NCBI GenBank assembly: GCA_037074615.1
Contig: JAYWLJ010000068.1
Span: forward strand, 1 to 64,000
Origin: Leucaena leucocephala
Lineage: Eukaryota; Streptophyta; Magnoliopsida; Fabales; Fabaceae
Length of the DNA: 64,000 nt
Direction of reading: 5' to 3'
The notes below the pieces were generated by a model. It saw only the letters and a program-made list of their open reading frames with translations, was not told the DNA's origin and did not search any database. The position numbers and the translations under genes are program-made. Positions 36,170 through 46,966 of the stretch are shown here, piece after piece. Position 1 is the first letter of the stretch. Every line of letters begins with the position of its first letter.

Positions 36170-38640
36170 CTCTTACAAAAAAAATATCGAAGTCTGGGAT
36201 GCATTGGGGCGCCGACGACAAACAATGAAACAATGAAAAATAAAATAAAATTAGTGTTAATAAAATAAAATAAATTCCAGTGTATTCGGTAAATTGAATT
36301 GAGTTATATATAAACAGATGTTAAAAGGGAATTAGTTGCGATATATCAATATCCAATATTGTCACCTTAAAATTTTGAAAATAATATTTATTATTGATTT
36401 GATAGTATAAGGCATTTATTTTAAATGATAATTTTGTAATTGTTAAATATAATATAAAGTGATATAAACTTTCTTTTCTATTTCCTTCATCAATTTAAAT
36501 TTGTCTACACGAATCCTGAGTTGTTTATGTGAGAAGTAGATTAAAGTTTGAAAAATGGTGATAAATGGTATTTTAAATAAAAAAATTATAAATGATATTT
36601 TAAGTAAAAAAAAATTAGGTGCTCAAAGAAGCTAATCATGATATGGATTGGCCGTTTAAATAAGTCAAATAGTAAAATATAGACTTGATTTTATTCTCTT
36701 TTCTAATGCGTAGAAGTAGATGCTCTTCTCATCACTTCTCTCATTCATATTTGCTTTTGCGCCTTGTCTACTCCATCCTCTTTAAAGACTGTTTTTTTTA
36801 AATGTTTAAAAAGTATTTTTTTAAAAAAAAAATTGCTTTTAAAAGTTTTTTGTTAAAAAAGTTTGTTTTTTTAAATTATTAAAAAATATTTTTTTAATTT
36901 TTTTATAGTAATGGATGGATGAAAGAGGAGACAAGACATATGAAAATAAAAAAAGTGACGATGACGGATAAGGAGAGAGGTGATAAGAAGAGGATCCACA
37001 TCCTTAATGCAGAAAATTGATCAATTTGAAGTTTGAACAAACAGAATGTATTATATTTGTTTTATTTTTAGAGTAGTTAATACTCCTCATAAGTAGCATT
37101 ACATCTATCCATAACCTCTTAATTATAAATTTTTTTTATATCATTAAACTATAAAATTATTTATATAATAAAAAAATTAGGGAAAACCCCAATGAAAATT
37201 ACTGATAGGATTTTTTCCCTATTTTTCTTTATATAATATTTCCGTTCTGGTCATTTTCCAATCGTATGACAGAAGGTTTTGTGAAAGAAAGGAAACAAGT
37301 AAAGTTCACTGACAACAGGAAAATGATTTGCCAAATGAAGCCATTTATGATCCCAAATAGCCATGTAATCACCGGGAAAGTTTTAATTACTAAGTCCAAC
37401 TGCCGGAATCAGAAGGATCACAAATAAAGTCAGATTAAAAGTGGGTATGACTTCTTCTTTTTTTTCATTTTTCATTTTTGAAAAATAATTTCATGTTTTA
37501 AAAGACCCTAACTTTTTTCTATGTATATATAGAGAAGTTTTCTTTTTTTCTTTTTTGTTTTGCCAACATATCTAAAGGATTTCAAGTTTTCACCTCTCAT
37601 CACAATATCTACATCTTATACTATTTTTTTATATATAAAAAAATTTCAGTAAGTTTGATATTGGTACCATTAAATTTTAGGGTTTAAAGAGCATTTATAG
37701 GAAACTTACGAGATCGCATATTAAATGAGTCATCACGACGACAAGAGTAATTGAACTCACGATTTTCATTTGTTATACTATCTTAAATTTAGTTATGCGT
37801 TTTCAGTGCACACGTGTGTTTGGTACCGAAAAAGAAGTTTTTTGGAGTTCTTCCTTTGATCACAAGGTATATATAAAATCGTTAAACGTAGAAGACAACA
37901 CAAGAAAAGAATTTAATGGCAACGACAAGATATTGAGACGCTGCATCCACAAATCTAAAGCTGTCAATAGTATCTTATCCCTCATTTTAACTTGATAACA
38001 TTTTTCTTTTAATAAAGAAAAACTACCTAATAACTCTTTCTTATCTTAAAAAAGAATCAAAAATAAAAGCTTCCCAAATTGATTAACTTTTTCACTTCAT
38101 CCTTCGTCATTGAATCTCTCATCATATATGCAAATGCCTCTTGACTGTGTTCTTCATTTTCTTGCTCCCTTTTCCAGTACAACTGTGAGGATTCTTTCTT
38201 TACTTCACCTTTTTGGCAATTAGTTGGCAAGTCTTTTCCTTTTTCTTTTTTGTCTCCATTACTTATCTTTTGTTCTATTCCTTACCATCATACAACATAC
38301 CTGACCTAATGAATACACATTTATGCCAACAACAAAAAATAGTCAATTTATCAAGTTCTCCATACATCAGAAACTTGTCCCCAATGACAAGGAGAAGTAT
38401 GAGTATAGGCCAAAGCCTTGGATAAATCTACAAGCTAAATCGCACCCATATATATATATGTATATATATATATAACAAAGTAGAAGAGACAAGAAAATTT
38501 TCTTGTTATTCCGTTTCGATCAAGTTAATGGGGGAGCCAACACTGTTCAATATGGAACTTCCTACGTGTCAAAAGATGTACGGCAAATAATGAGGGGGCA
38601 AAAAATCAAATAGACAAAGCAAAGCACTGCTTAGCATATA
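36170..38640. other. AT-rich intergenic DNA, no gene recognised
   Basis: Two plus-strand frames (37,795-37,995 and 38,213-38,425; 66 and 70 codons) are unsupported. A possible degraded MITE with facing TTTAAAAAGT runs lies near 36,785-36,900. A TA microsatellite lies at about 38,446-38,474. Confidence 0.45.
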
Positions 38641-38677
38641 GCTGCAGATCATCTCATGCCTTTGAGGTTGATTCACC

Positions 38678-38852
38678 TTAGCTGACCACAGGAGTGTCCT
38701 TTTTAGGTTGAGATGAAACAGCCTCCAGCGTCTTGAAAAAATCTTCAGGGAGGAGAGGAGGTCGATGGTAAGGAACATGCTTAGGAATTGGTGCATCATT
38801 CTCAACAACTTCACATTCATAATCCCATCTGGTACAACCCATGGATTCCACT
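38678..38852 (-). CDS. Orphan 3'-terminal coding exon, unknown protein
   Basis: A strong acceptor (ATGCAG at 38,858-38,853) is followed by an open frame of 57 residues that begins VESMGCTRWDYECEVVEND, runs through VPYHRPPLLPEDFFKTLE and ends at a stop at 38,678. The composition and Pro/Asp/Glu-rich texture look like real protein, but I do not recognise the family. No convincing upstream exon was found. A minus-strand frame at about 39,125-39,265 with a hydrophobic stretch (SLAVTVAALVFLF) is a candidate, but it ends in a stop without a clear donor. It could instead be a short gene starting at the internal Met. Real exon or relic: undecided. Confidence 0.35.
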
Positions 38853-39269
38853 CTGCATTCAACATAAAACATGATCTTATATGTTAAATCTCACATTTCA
38901 CATTATTCCCTAAAAGTGGATTCACATAACTCCAATAGAGACAGCTGAAAAGACATTTAACAATGCAAGACATATAATGTCCAGAATGATTTTATTTCCA
39001 TGATCAAAGATATTGTTCTTGGATAAATGATGGCCACCAAATTGTCTAGTAATTCATCTTTACATATGATTGTGTTATGCGCCATATTATAGTTGCGGGT
39101 GTGAGCTGCGGTTAAAAGGAGTTTATGCATTAGCGAATTAAATGGGCGAGGTGAGAGCCTTGAAGAAGGCTGAGATGTGAAATGGGGAAGGGAATAAAAA
39201 GACTAAGGCAGCTACTGTAACAGCCAGAGAGGATTTTAAAAGACGCTTCAGCTGGGAGGTTGCTGGCTC

Positions 39270-39560
39270 GTCAAAGCGGAAAGATGGTTGAGGCATATTG
39301 GCAAACTTCCAGAGAGATTATTCTCCTTGCCAAATTTGAAAGAACAATAATATATGGACTTTGAAATATTGGTGGAGTCGATACTTTCACTGTACATGTT
39401 ATTTTACAACAAAATTTAAAATCCTAAATATTTTGATATTGGACAGGGAAGTGATCCATTCTTACGTTTCATTTTGGAAGAATTAGCTAAGCTAAAGACT
39501 TACAAAATTTTAAAGTTTGAATTTAAGCCGATATTAGAATTGTATTTTTTAACAAATATT
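39270..39560 (-). pseudogene. Fragment of a receptor-like protein gene and its flank
   Basis: 39,270-39,323 matches the LNHLSALA region of the neighbouring receptor-like genes (AAGATGGTTGAGGCAT, CTTCCAGAGA). The following sequence to about 39,560 matches DNA upstream of the intact gene at 40,946-43,570, around 44,165-44,220 and 44,500-44,640. Shared words include GAAATATTGG and GATATTGGA, and GTTTCATTTTGGAA. So this is a remnant of another cluster member, with most of the gene deleted. Confidence 0.55.
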
Positions 39561-40027
39561 ATTATTTTTTCACAAGCAATTGTGTTTTATTTTTCTGGTA
39601 GTAAAATTACTTTTTTACATGCAAATAGCAAAGTAAAATAGTTGAGATCCAAATGGATACAAGGCTAAGATGATTTTTATAGGAACATCTCCAAAAAATA
39701 TCACTTGAATTTGAAAATCTTAAATAAAAAATTATTACAAAAATATATTGTTATTTGCTTTACAAGATTAATCAATAGCTTATAAAGTATAGTAAACAAA
39801 CTGATTTAAAATTTTAAAATTTAAATAGTATTGTTTTTTAAAAAAAATCCGATTTTTATTGACAAAAACAATTCAGTGATAAAGGAAATAAAGTTGCCGT
39901 AAGAGAGATTTTTCGAAGACTTTTAAATAAAACAAGCGTCCAAAATTTGATTCGGAAACTTGAGTTTGAACCGGACTTCACGTTTTGAATAAATCCAAAT
40001 AGTCTATGTAAGAGGAGCATATTATAT

Positions 40028-40034
<7 letters not shown>

Positions 40035-40062
<28 letters not shown>
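40035..40062. repeat. (TA)n microsatellite
   Basis: A pure alternating TA run in intergenic DNA downstream of the first intact receptor-like gene. Confidence 0.85.
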
Positions 40063-40067
<5 letters not shown>

Positions 40068-40945
40068 TTCATACATTGTATTGGATTTCGCCCCGATTTA
40101 TTTTTTCCCATGCTTCTTTCCTTCAGATTATCCAATCAATCTGATAATAAATTATTGGACAATTTGGCAGGGGCAAATGATTTAACTTTTTTCACTGTGT
40201 CACCAATGAGATTAGGTGACTTCAAAGACTTCCATTTTCTTTTTCTTTACTCCATAGTCATCATAGACTTTTTGGATAGAATATTTCCACACGGTGTCCT
40301 TTAATGTATTATCTTGTTTTTCGATCTTATTGAATGCTAGTTGTTCTTCCCTTTACCCATCTCTATTCATTATGAAACACAAGGGATAAAGGGCCAAAGT
40401 TCGTGTCTTCAGTGCGAGGGACTTCATTTGTGAAGCACATATGATTCTACATGTTTTGTATTGTATCTCATCTCTTTTTTTTTTTGATAAAATTTGATCT
40501 TATTTTCATAGTACATCTAGCAACTTGATGGTAATATTATACAAACAAATGGATGAAGTAAATGCATTATTTATAGTTCAACTGATAGATGAAAAAAGCA
40601 GATCAGGCAACCTTGTGCATCGGCATGGTCAGCAGCTCCAGGCAAGAACTATATAATTTGTAGAACAAATTATGTAAAATCACAACTTGAGTTAGCCACA
40701 TAAGATAAACTTCTTTAAAATCAAATTTCTTAGTTTTATTCTATAATTAGAATTAAAATACAATTTTTTTACTGTTAATTGACCAAGAGGCTAAAACATT
40801 TAATTAGCTTTGTAGATAATATATTATCATCTTGGTGTACCACTTCTATGTGAGAACTGAGAAGCAATTATCAATTCACTGCAAAAAGAAAGGAAGGTGA
40901 TATTAGCACATATATATGAGAAAGAAAGAAATTTATTTATTACCT

Positions 40946-43570
40946 TCAAGTTGAAATCGATCTCTTCCACCTACGCAGTTTGGCCACATTTATAGCAACA
41001 ATCACGTACGCTTTGTCATATACGTCACTCACGAACCTAAAATAGGCATATCTGAAGGATTTGTTGAGAAATATTAAGCTGCAAATTCCCCAAAATCCTG
41101 TGCTAAATCCGAGTGACAAGCTGATAAAGAAGCCTCGAGTGACAAGTTGTTCGTCAACTTCTTGAGAATTTTCATCTTGTGTTGTTCTTATGGGACATTT
41201 TGGAAGGGGAGCACCACATAGATGAGCATTTCCCTCATAAGCGGAGGGATCAAAGCTTTGAAGTTGAGTGCCGTGAGGAATTTCTCCAGAAAAATTGTTG
41301 TATGATAAATCCATCACGCTCAGACGATCCACTTGTGAAAGTTCTGGAGGAATGTGTCCAGACAACTTGTTCCTTGACAAGTCAAGAAAGTCCAATGACT
41401 TTAGTTGTCCAATGGTGGCAGGGATTTGTCCACTAAGCATATTTCTTGAAATGTTTAAGGAAACCAATCCAACAAGATCCATCACTACACTTGGAATTTC
41501 TCCCATCAGCATGTTGCTGGAGAGATCAATACTTTTGACTAATCCCAATATACTTTGGTATTTGGACTCCTTACCTTTCCATACTAGTGACGCAATATCT
41601 TCTATTGAGTCAAACATTTGAAACGGACCCAATCTTGGGTAAGAATTATAACCTATTGTTGCAACAGAATTTGTTTGATTGGCCAAAGCCGAAAGATGGT
41701 TGAGGCATTTTGGCAAAGTTCCAGAGATATTATTCATAGATAGGTCAAGGATTTGAAGTTGAGAGAGATTACAAATATTTGGTGGCAAACTCCCAGAGAA
41801 CATGTTGGATCTCAAAATAAGGACACGTAGCTTCTTAAGTCCATCCCCAATCCAACTTGGTATTAATCCCGAAAACTGATTCCCGACAACATCAAAAAGC
41901 ACCAGCTCCGCGCACTTATTCAGAGACAAAGGTACTTCACCAGAAAATGTATTGAATCCTAGATGTAAGGATTGCATATCTTTTAAGGAACCCATTGATG
42001 TTGGAATTTTTCCATAGAGGCTATTGTTTGCAACATTAAGAAAGACCAATCGTTCAAAATATTTCCAACAATCGGGAAGCACTCCCAATAATTGATTGTT
42101 TGAGAGTTCTAAAATACTTAAATTCACGGTCTCGTTGGGACATAATAAAGTACTAGCATCAGTAAATTTATTGTTCGATAGATCCAATGACATTAGCACT
42201 TTATGCGATAAATTTGACGGAATTGAGCCTTCAAACAAATTCGAGCTAAAATCCAATATATCGATAGGGTAAATAGAATTTTGGACTTGAAAATTTTGCA
42301 TTTCCCCACTAATTTGGTTGTGGGAAAGGTTTATGTGTTTAAATGTAAAATACAAAAACCAGCTTGGCATTGTATCAGAAATTTCAGCATTTGAAATATC
42401 TAAGTGAGAACATGACTTTTGGGTTCGAAGCCATGTTGGAAAGCCAGGGCCCAACTTACATGATGCTAAACCAATGTAGGCTAACTGAAAAGGGGGATTC
42501 CAATCTGGACTGATATTAAATGCTAGATCATTGAAAGACAAGTCCAAGTGTTCTAGCCGAGAGAGTCTTGAGAAGTGAGTTTCAGATATGACACCTTGCA
42601 AGAAATTATCAGCCATGGCTAACACCTGTAGCTTCAACAACAATCCAATGCTATCATTTAGAGTTCCATTGAGTTGATTGTTGCTGAGATATAAACTTTC
42701 CAAAAATGGGAGTTGTGAAAAATTTGGTACTGATCCTGTAAATCGATTATGAGATAAATCTAATGTTTTTAGTGATATGTTGGCACAGTGGCTGAATGAT
42801 GCGACAAAGTCATCTAATTGGCCACTCAAAGAATTGTTCCTTAGATTTAAAAGACTTAAACTGCATAAAGCCAAGGATTTTGGTATGCCACCTTCAAGCT
42901 GGTTTCCTTCCAGGTATAGTGTTTGCAAGTGGGACATATATCCCAATTGGAAAGGTATGTTTCCTTTCAAATTGGTGTAAGAGAGATCTAGATATTGCAA
43001 TCTCTTTAAGGAAAGAATGAAGGTTGGGAATTGGGTTGCAGTGAAATTATTGAGAGCAATTTCCAAATGAGTCAAATGATGCAATTCAGCCAATGAGGGA
43101 GAGATTGTACCTTCCAAATGGGAGCGAAAAAGTTGGAGTCGAACCACATGGCCCGTTTGGTTGTCACAGAAAACATGATCCCATATGCAACAATTAGTCT
43201 GGTTCTCTGCAGTTCCCCAAGAAGAAAGGCTGCCATAGGGATCTACAAAGCCACGTTTGAGAGAAACAAGTGAGACTCTTTCATTGTCTCTGCACTTCGC
43301 ACTAGTGTTTGCAATATGAGCAGGAGGAGTCCTTGGGAGAACTACATCCCAAAAGCTAACTATTGGGGTTGGGGAACCCAAAACAATCTTATAAGGCCCC
43401 TCTTTTAAGGTACCCCTTCCAAATTTAGACTCGTGACACATTGCCCCGCAAAAATGCACCAAAAGCACAAGGCAAGCAGCAACAAACTTCATATCTACCA
43501 TCATCGTTACAAGCAACACAAGGCCAAGTATTTTATAGGCAAGATGCATGAGGAACTGCCATTGCCTCAT
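40946..43570 (-). CDS. Receptor-like protein, EIX2/Cf type (copy A)
   Basis: A single-exon frame of 874 residues: hydrophobic N-terminus, N-cap (CRDNERVSLVSLKRGFVDPYG, SSWG...CCIWDHVFCDNQTGHVVRLQL), more than twenty 24-residue leucine-rich repeats (GxIPxxLxxLxxLxxLdLsxN), a non-LRR island at about 635-667 with ASLVWKGKESKYQ, four further repeats, an LCGAPLPKC cap, an acidic stretch (EVDEQ), a transmembrane helix at about 813-835 and a short cytosolic tail without kinase. Such proteins sit in the plasma membrane, bind microbial patterns or effectors outside, and signal through SOBIR1-type kinases. The ligand here is unknown. Met-24 (43,501), in MVDMKFVAACLVLL, is the likelier start: copy C begins MVDTK at that point. 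About 35 extra residues (near 54-90) separate the signal peptide from the N-cap. Confidence 0.9.
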   Translation of the reverse strand: MRQWQFLMHLAYKILGLVLLVTMMVDMKFVAACLVLLVHFCGAMCHESKFGRGTLKEGPYKIVLGSPTPIVSFWDVVLPRTPPAHIANTSAKCRDNERVSLVSLKRGFVDPYGSLSSWGTAENQTNCCIWDHVFCDNQTGHVVRLQLFRSHLEGTISPSLAELHHLTHLEIALNNFTATQFPTFILSLKRLQYLDLSYTNLKGNIPFQLGYMSHLQTLYLEGNQLEGGIPKSLALCSLSLLNLRNNSLSGQLDDFVASFSHCANISLKTLDLSHNRFTGSVPNFSQLPFLESLYLSNNQLNGTLNDSIGLLLKLQVLAMADNFLQGVISETHFSRLSRLEHLDLSFNDLAFNISPDWNPPFQLAYIGLASCKLGPGFPTWLRTQKSCSHLDISNAEISDTMPSWFLYFTFKHINLSHNQISGEMQNFQVQNSIYPIDILDFSSNLFEGSIPSNLSHKVLMSLDLSNNKFTDASTLLCPNETVNLSILELSNNQLLGVLPDCWKYFERLVFLNVANNSLYGKIPTSMGSLKDMQSLHLGFNTFSGEVPLSLNKCAELVLFDVVGNQFSGLIPSWIGDGLKKLRVLILRSNMFSGSLPPNICNLSQLQILDLSMNNISGTLPKCLNHLSALANQTNSVATIGYNSYPRLGPFQMFDSIEDIASLVWKGKESKYQSILGLVKSIDLSSNMLMGEIPSVVMDLVGLVSLNISRNMLSGQIPATIGQLKSLDFLDLSRNKLSGHIPPELSQVDRLSVMDLSYNNFSGEIPHGTQLQSFDPSAYEGNAHLCGAPLPKCPIRTTQDENSQEVDEQLVTRGFFISLSLGFSTGFWGICSLIFLNKSFRYAYFRFVSDVYDKAYVIVAINVAKLRRWKRSIST

Positions 43571-46500
43571 TATACATCAACTCAATGAGCGATAGCAACG
43601 TAGAGCAGTGGCTAAGTTTGATGGGCACCGCCAGAATTGACTTGTCTTACCCTCTTAATTACCTGCAGACACAGTCCATTATTAGGCCGCGTGAGAGACT
43701 TTCATTGACTTTAAATTTGTTAAGAAGTTTCCATAATTGGCTTCATTATTAATATCAATAATGAAATAAAGCTAAATGAATGCTATGCAATTATTCACCC
43801 AAAAAGAGAAAAAAAAAATCTAAGAGTCAAATTTTAACTTTTTGGGAGAAATCAACAAAAACATAAGCGAAATTAGGTATATAATATGAATGAGAATATT
43901 ATGAAATACTTGTGATAGCTTATTTTTAATTATAATTATTCTCTAAAGAGAATTAAATTTTAAAATCATCATCAATATATATATATAAATTGTGAAATAC
44001 TCTACTTGTGAGGATGAAACTGTCATTTTCTCTTAACCACCTTGAAATTGTCATACCGCATTAAAGGCTTCATGATCATATAGAATTTGCATTATTGCAT
44101 GGCAAATTTCCACGCGGCCGATTCATTTTGTTTAAAGTGGTTGTGGTAAGGTCTTGTGGCCAAAATTTAGAGAACAATGCATAAACTTTTGAAATATTGG
44201 CAGATACGACACTTCCAATATATTTCTCTTTTCCTTAATATAAATTTTATTTAACTAATTTTATTAGATTAAATAAATTAGTTAAATTAGTTAATATAAA
44301 ATATTTTTTTTAAAATACCTTAATCATATTTCTTAACTGTCTTAATTCCCTTTTATTTAATTATTGTTGAGAAAAAATAGTTATTAGGAGTAATTTAAGA
44401 AAAATTAATAATTATATAGAATATATCTTATATTTAGGACCAATATTAATTTTTCATTTAGACCCTATATTAAGAATCAGAGGAGTATATTTTATTTTAC
44501 AAAAAAGTTAAAAACCTCAATATATTGATATTGGAGTGGGCAGTGATTTCTATTTTTAGGTTTCATTTTGGAACAATTAGCTAGCTAGGTTAAAGGCTTC
44601 AAAGTTTTTTAGTTCGAACTTAAATATATGTTATTTGAATCATGATCAAATTTATAATTGAACTAATCAGTGCTTGTGAAAATAATGGCCACTAGCTTAT
44701 AAGGTATGGGGAGTTGTTATTTAACTGTTGTTATTTGCTATGCTTGGCTCAATCGTTGAATATTTTCTCTCGGAATCAAAAGAGGATTGAATCAAATGTC
44801 ACTTTAACCAACCTTTGCCAAAAATTCTCTAGCCTCTAAGAACATAGGTGAGACTTTCATCTCACCAAGTATTTAATATTATTATATATTCTTAGGACTT
44901 GAATTTGAGACGTCTGATTAATCAAATCGATGTAGTTCGTGCTAGTTTGAGCCAAGTACTTGACGTATAAATCATGTTGATTTTCCATGAAAATACGTGT
45001 TTATTATTTATCTCACAATCATTGATTACTTAGTTGCAAATAAGTCTTAGAAAAGGGAAAAACGAAAAGAAAAGAATCGGGGCACAATTTCCTCAAGATA
45101 TCCTTGAAGAAGATATATTACCATCCATGCACTCTCGAGATTTATATTGATCAATCGATCTCCGAGTCCTGCCAGTTCGCTAAGTCTCTTTATAAATCAT
45201 GTAATAGCAATCTTAGATAATATATAACTTTTCTAATTGCCTAATTATAATGAACTCAATGAGTGGTAGCAACGAAGAACAAAAGACAAAGTATTTGATG
45301 GACACCACGAGAATGACTTGTCTTTCCTTCTTATCCACAGACCGCCCCATATTAGGCCGTACGATAGCTTACTTTTCTAATTCTCAAAGGAAAATTAAAT
45401 TTTAAAATCATCGATCATCAATATATATATATAAACTGTTAAATACTCTACTTATTATGAGGATGAAATTGCCATTTTCTCTTCGAATCTGTCATACCGT
45501 GTCATATACGAGTAATTTGCAATTTGCATTATTGCATAGTAAATTTCCAAGCGGCTCGTTTTCTTTCTCAGTGTCTGTATCCGCCGTGAGTGAGAGTGAC
45601 ATTTCATTCCAAAATCTTTGTTTTCGAACTTTATTGAAGTCAATTATATTTGAAATACTGTTGACACTAAATATGGTCACAATAGAGATTTATACTTTAA
45701 TTTATTATATTATGAAAAACTAACTACTTCTTCTACTAGACTTAACCTTGTTACTTAATTCTGTTTCTTTGTCGTATACCGTTTGCTAGCAAACTATAGT
45801 GTTGTTGAAGGTATGGGCATTTGGGCCTTGTGTGTTGATAGTTCCAAATTTAACTTCTTTAGTTACTAATGAGTGTTTACTTGAGTGGTAAACGGCTCAA
45901 TAATATTTAAGCGAGGTCTCGAATTTGAGCCTTATCGTATGTAGAAAATCTCCGTTAGAAAACTTATCCACCATAACTAGACATACAATACGGGTCGGAT
46001 TCGGATATAATCTGAGCAAAACTCTAGTGAATTGGGTAGGAAAAAAAACTTCTCCAATTGTTATAAAAAAAAAAGAAGGCTAAGCAAAGCTGGTAAATAG
46101 TTGTGTCATTTAAATATAATATTCTGAATCTAAATTAGGCTATGTTTATAGGAAAAAAAATTCTTAGTAAAAGCAAAATTCATTTCAGTAATCTCTATAT
46201 CTTATAAGGATTAATTTCTAAATTAACGGTTGGGGATTCCACCTAGTTTCTTAAAATAAAACTCCTCCAGCAATCAGAGTTTTCAAAACTGAAAACTGTC
46301 TTTGAACCATTTGGGATTACTGGTTTCACTATAATTTTTATAACTGCAAGGACTCTCATATGATTTAACTAGACAATAATTATGAAAAAAAAATTAGCGA
46401 CTTATCTGTTTATAAATCACGAGTATTATAGTAACATCCTAAAGTTTGGATAACATTAAACAGGGTTCACAATTTAGTTATATAGTATGCTTTATTATCC

Positions 46501-46960
46501 CCAACCATTTTAATTAAATAAAAATTAATGCTTGTAAGTCCATTGATAAGAAATATCCATTGACTAAAGTTATTTATTTTATAATTTGACCGACAAATCT
46601 TTGCAACCCAAACAAAGGCCAGAGAATCAGAGTTAATGATGGCTTATGGCTTGTGAACTGTGAGCTATTGCTATTTGGAAAAAGTAAAATGGAAGCTAAG
46701 TGATGAACAGTCACTATCACAAAGAAGCTAGCTTGCTCTTACAAATCTCAGTATAGAACTGTTACGATAATTATTAATGAAAGCCTTTCCTCTATCAATT
46801 ATTTTCTTATAATTAATAAAGTAAACACACCTGTTCTTTTCCCACAGGAAATAACAAGAGTCTCAGAAGATGCATGTTATCGGCAGCTGGACAACAAATT
46901 GATATATGGCATGCAACATTACATCAGTTCATTTAGGAAAGATAAAGACAGATGTTGCGA
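43571..46960. other. Intergenic DNA with a duplicated receptor-gene flank
   Basis: The sequence just upstream of copy A (about 43,565-44,120) recurs at about 45,240-45,560. Shared words include AACTCAATGAG, GACTTGTCTT, ATATTAGGCCG, the ATATATATATAAA run, AATACTCTACTT and TGTCATACCG. The second block probably once preceded another receptor gene, now lost. An A/T-rich insert at about 44,225-44,495 looks like a small transposon when compared with 39,400. No gene seen. Confidence 0.5.
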
Positions 46961-46966
46961 TTACCC

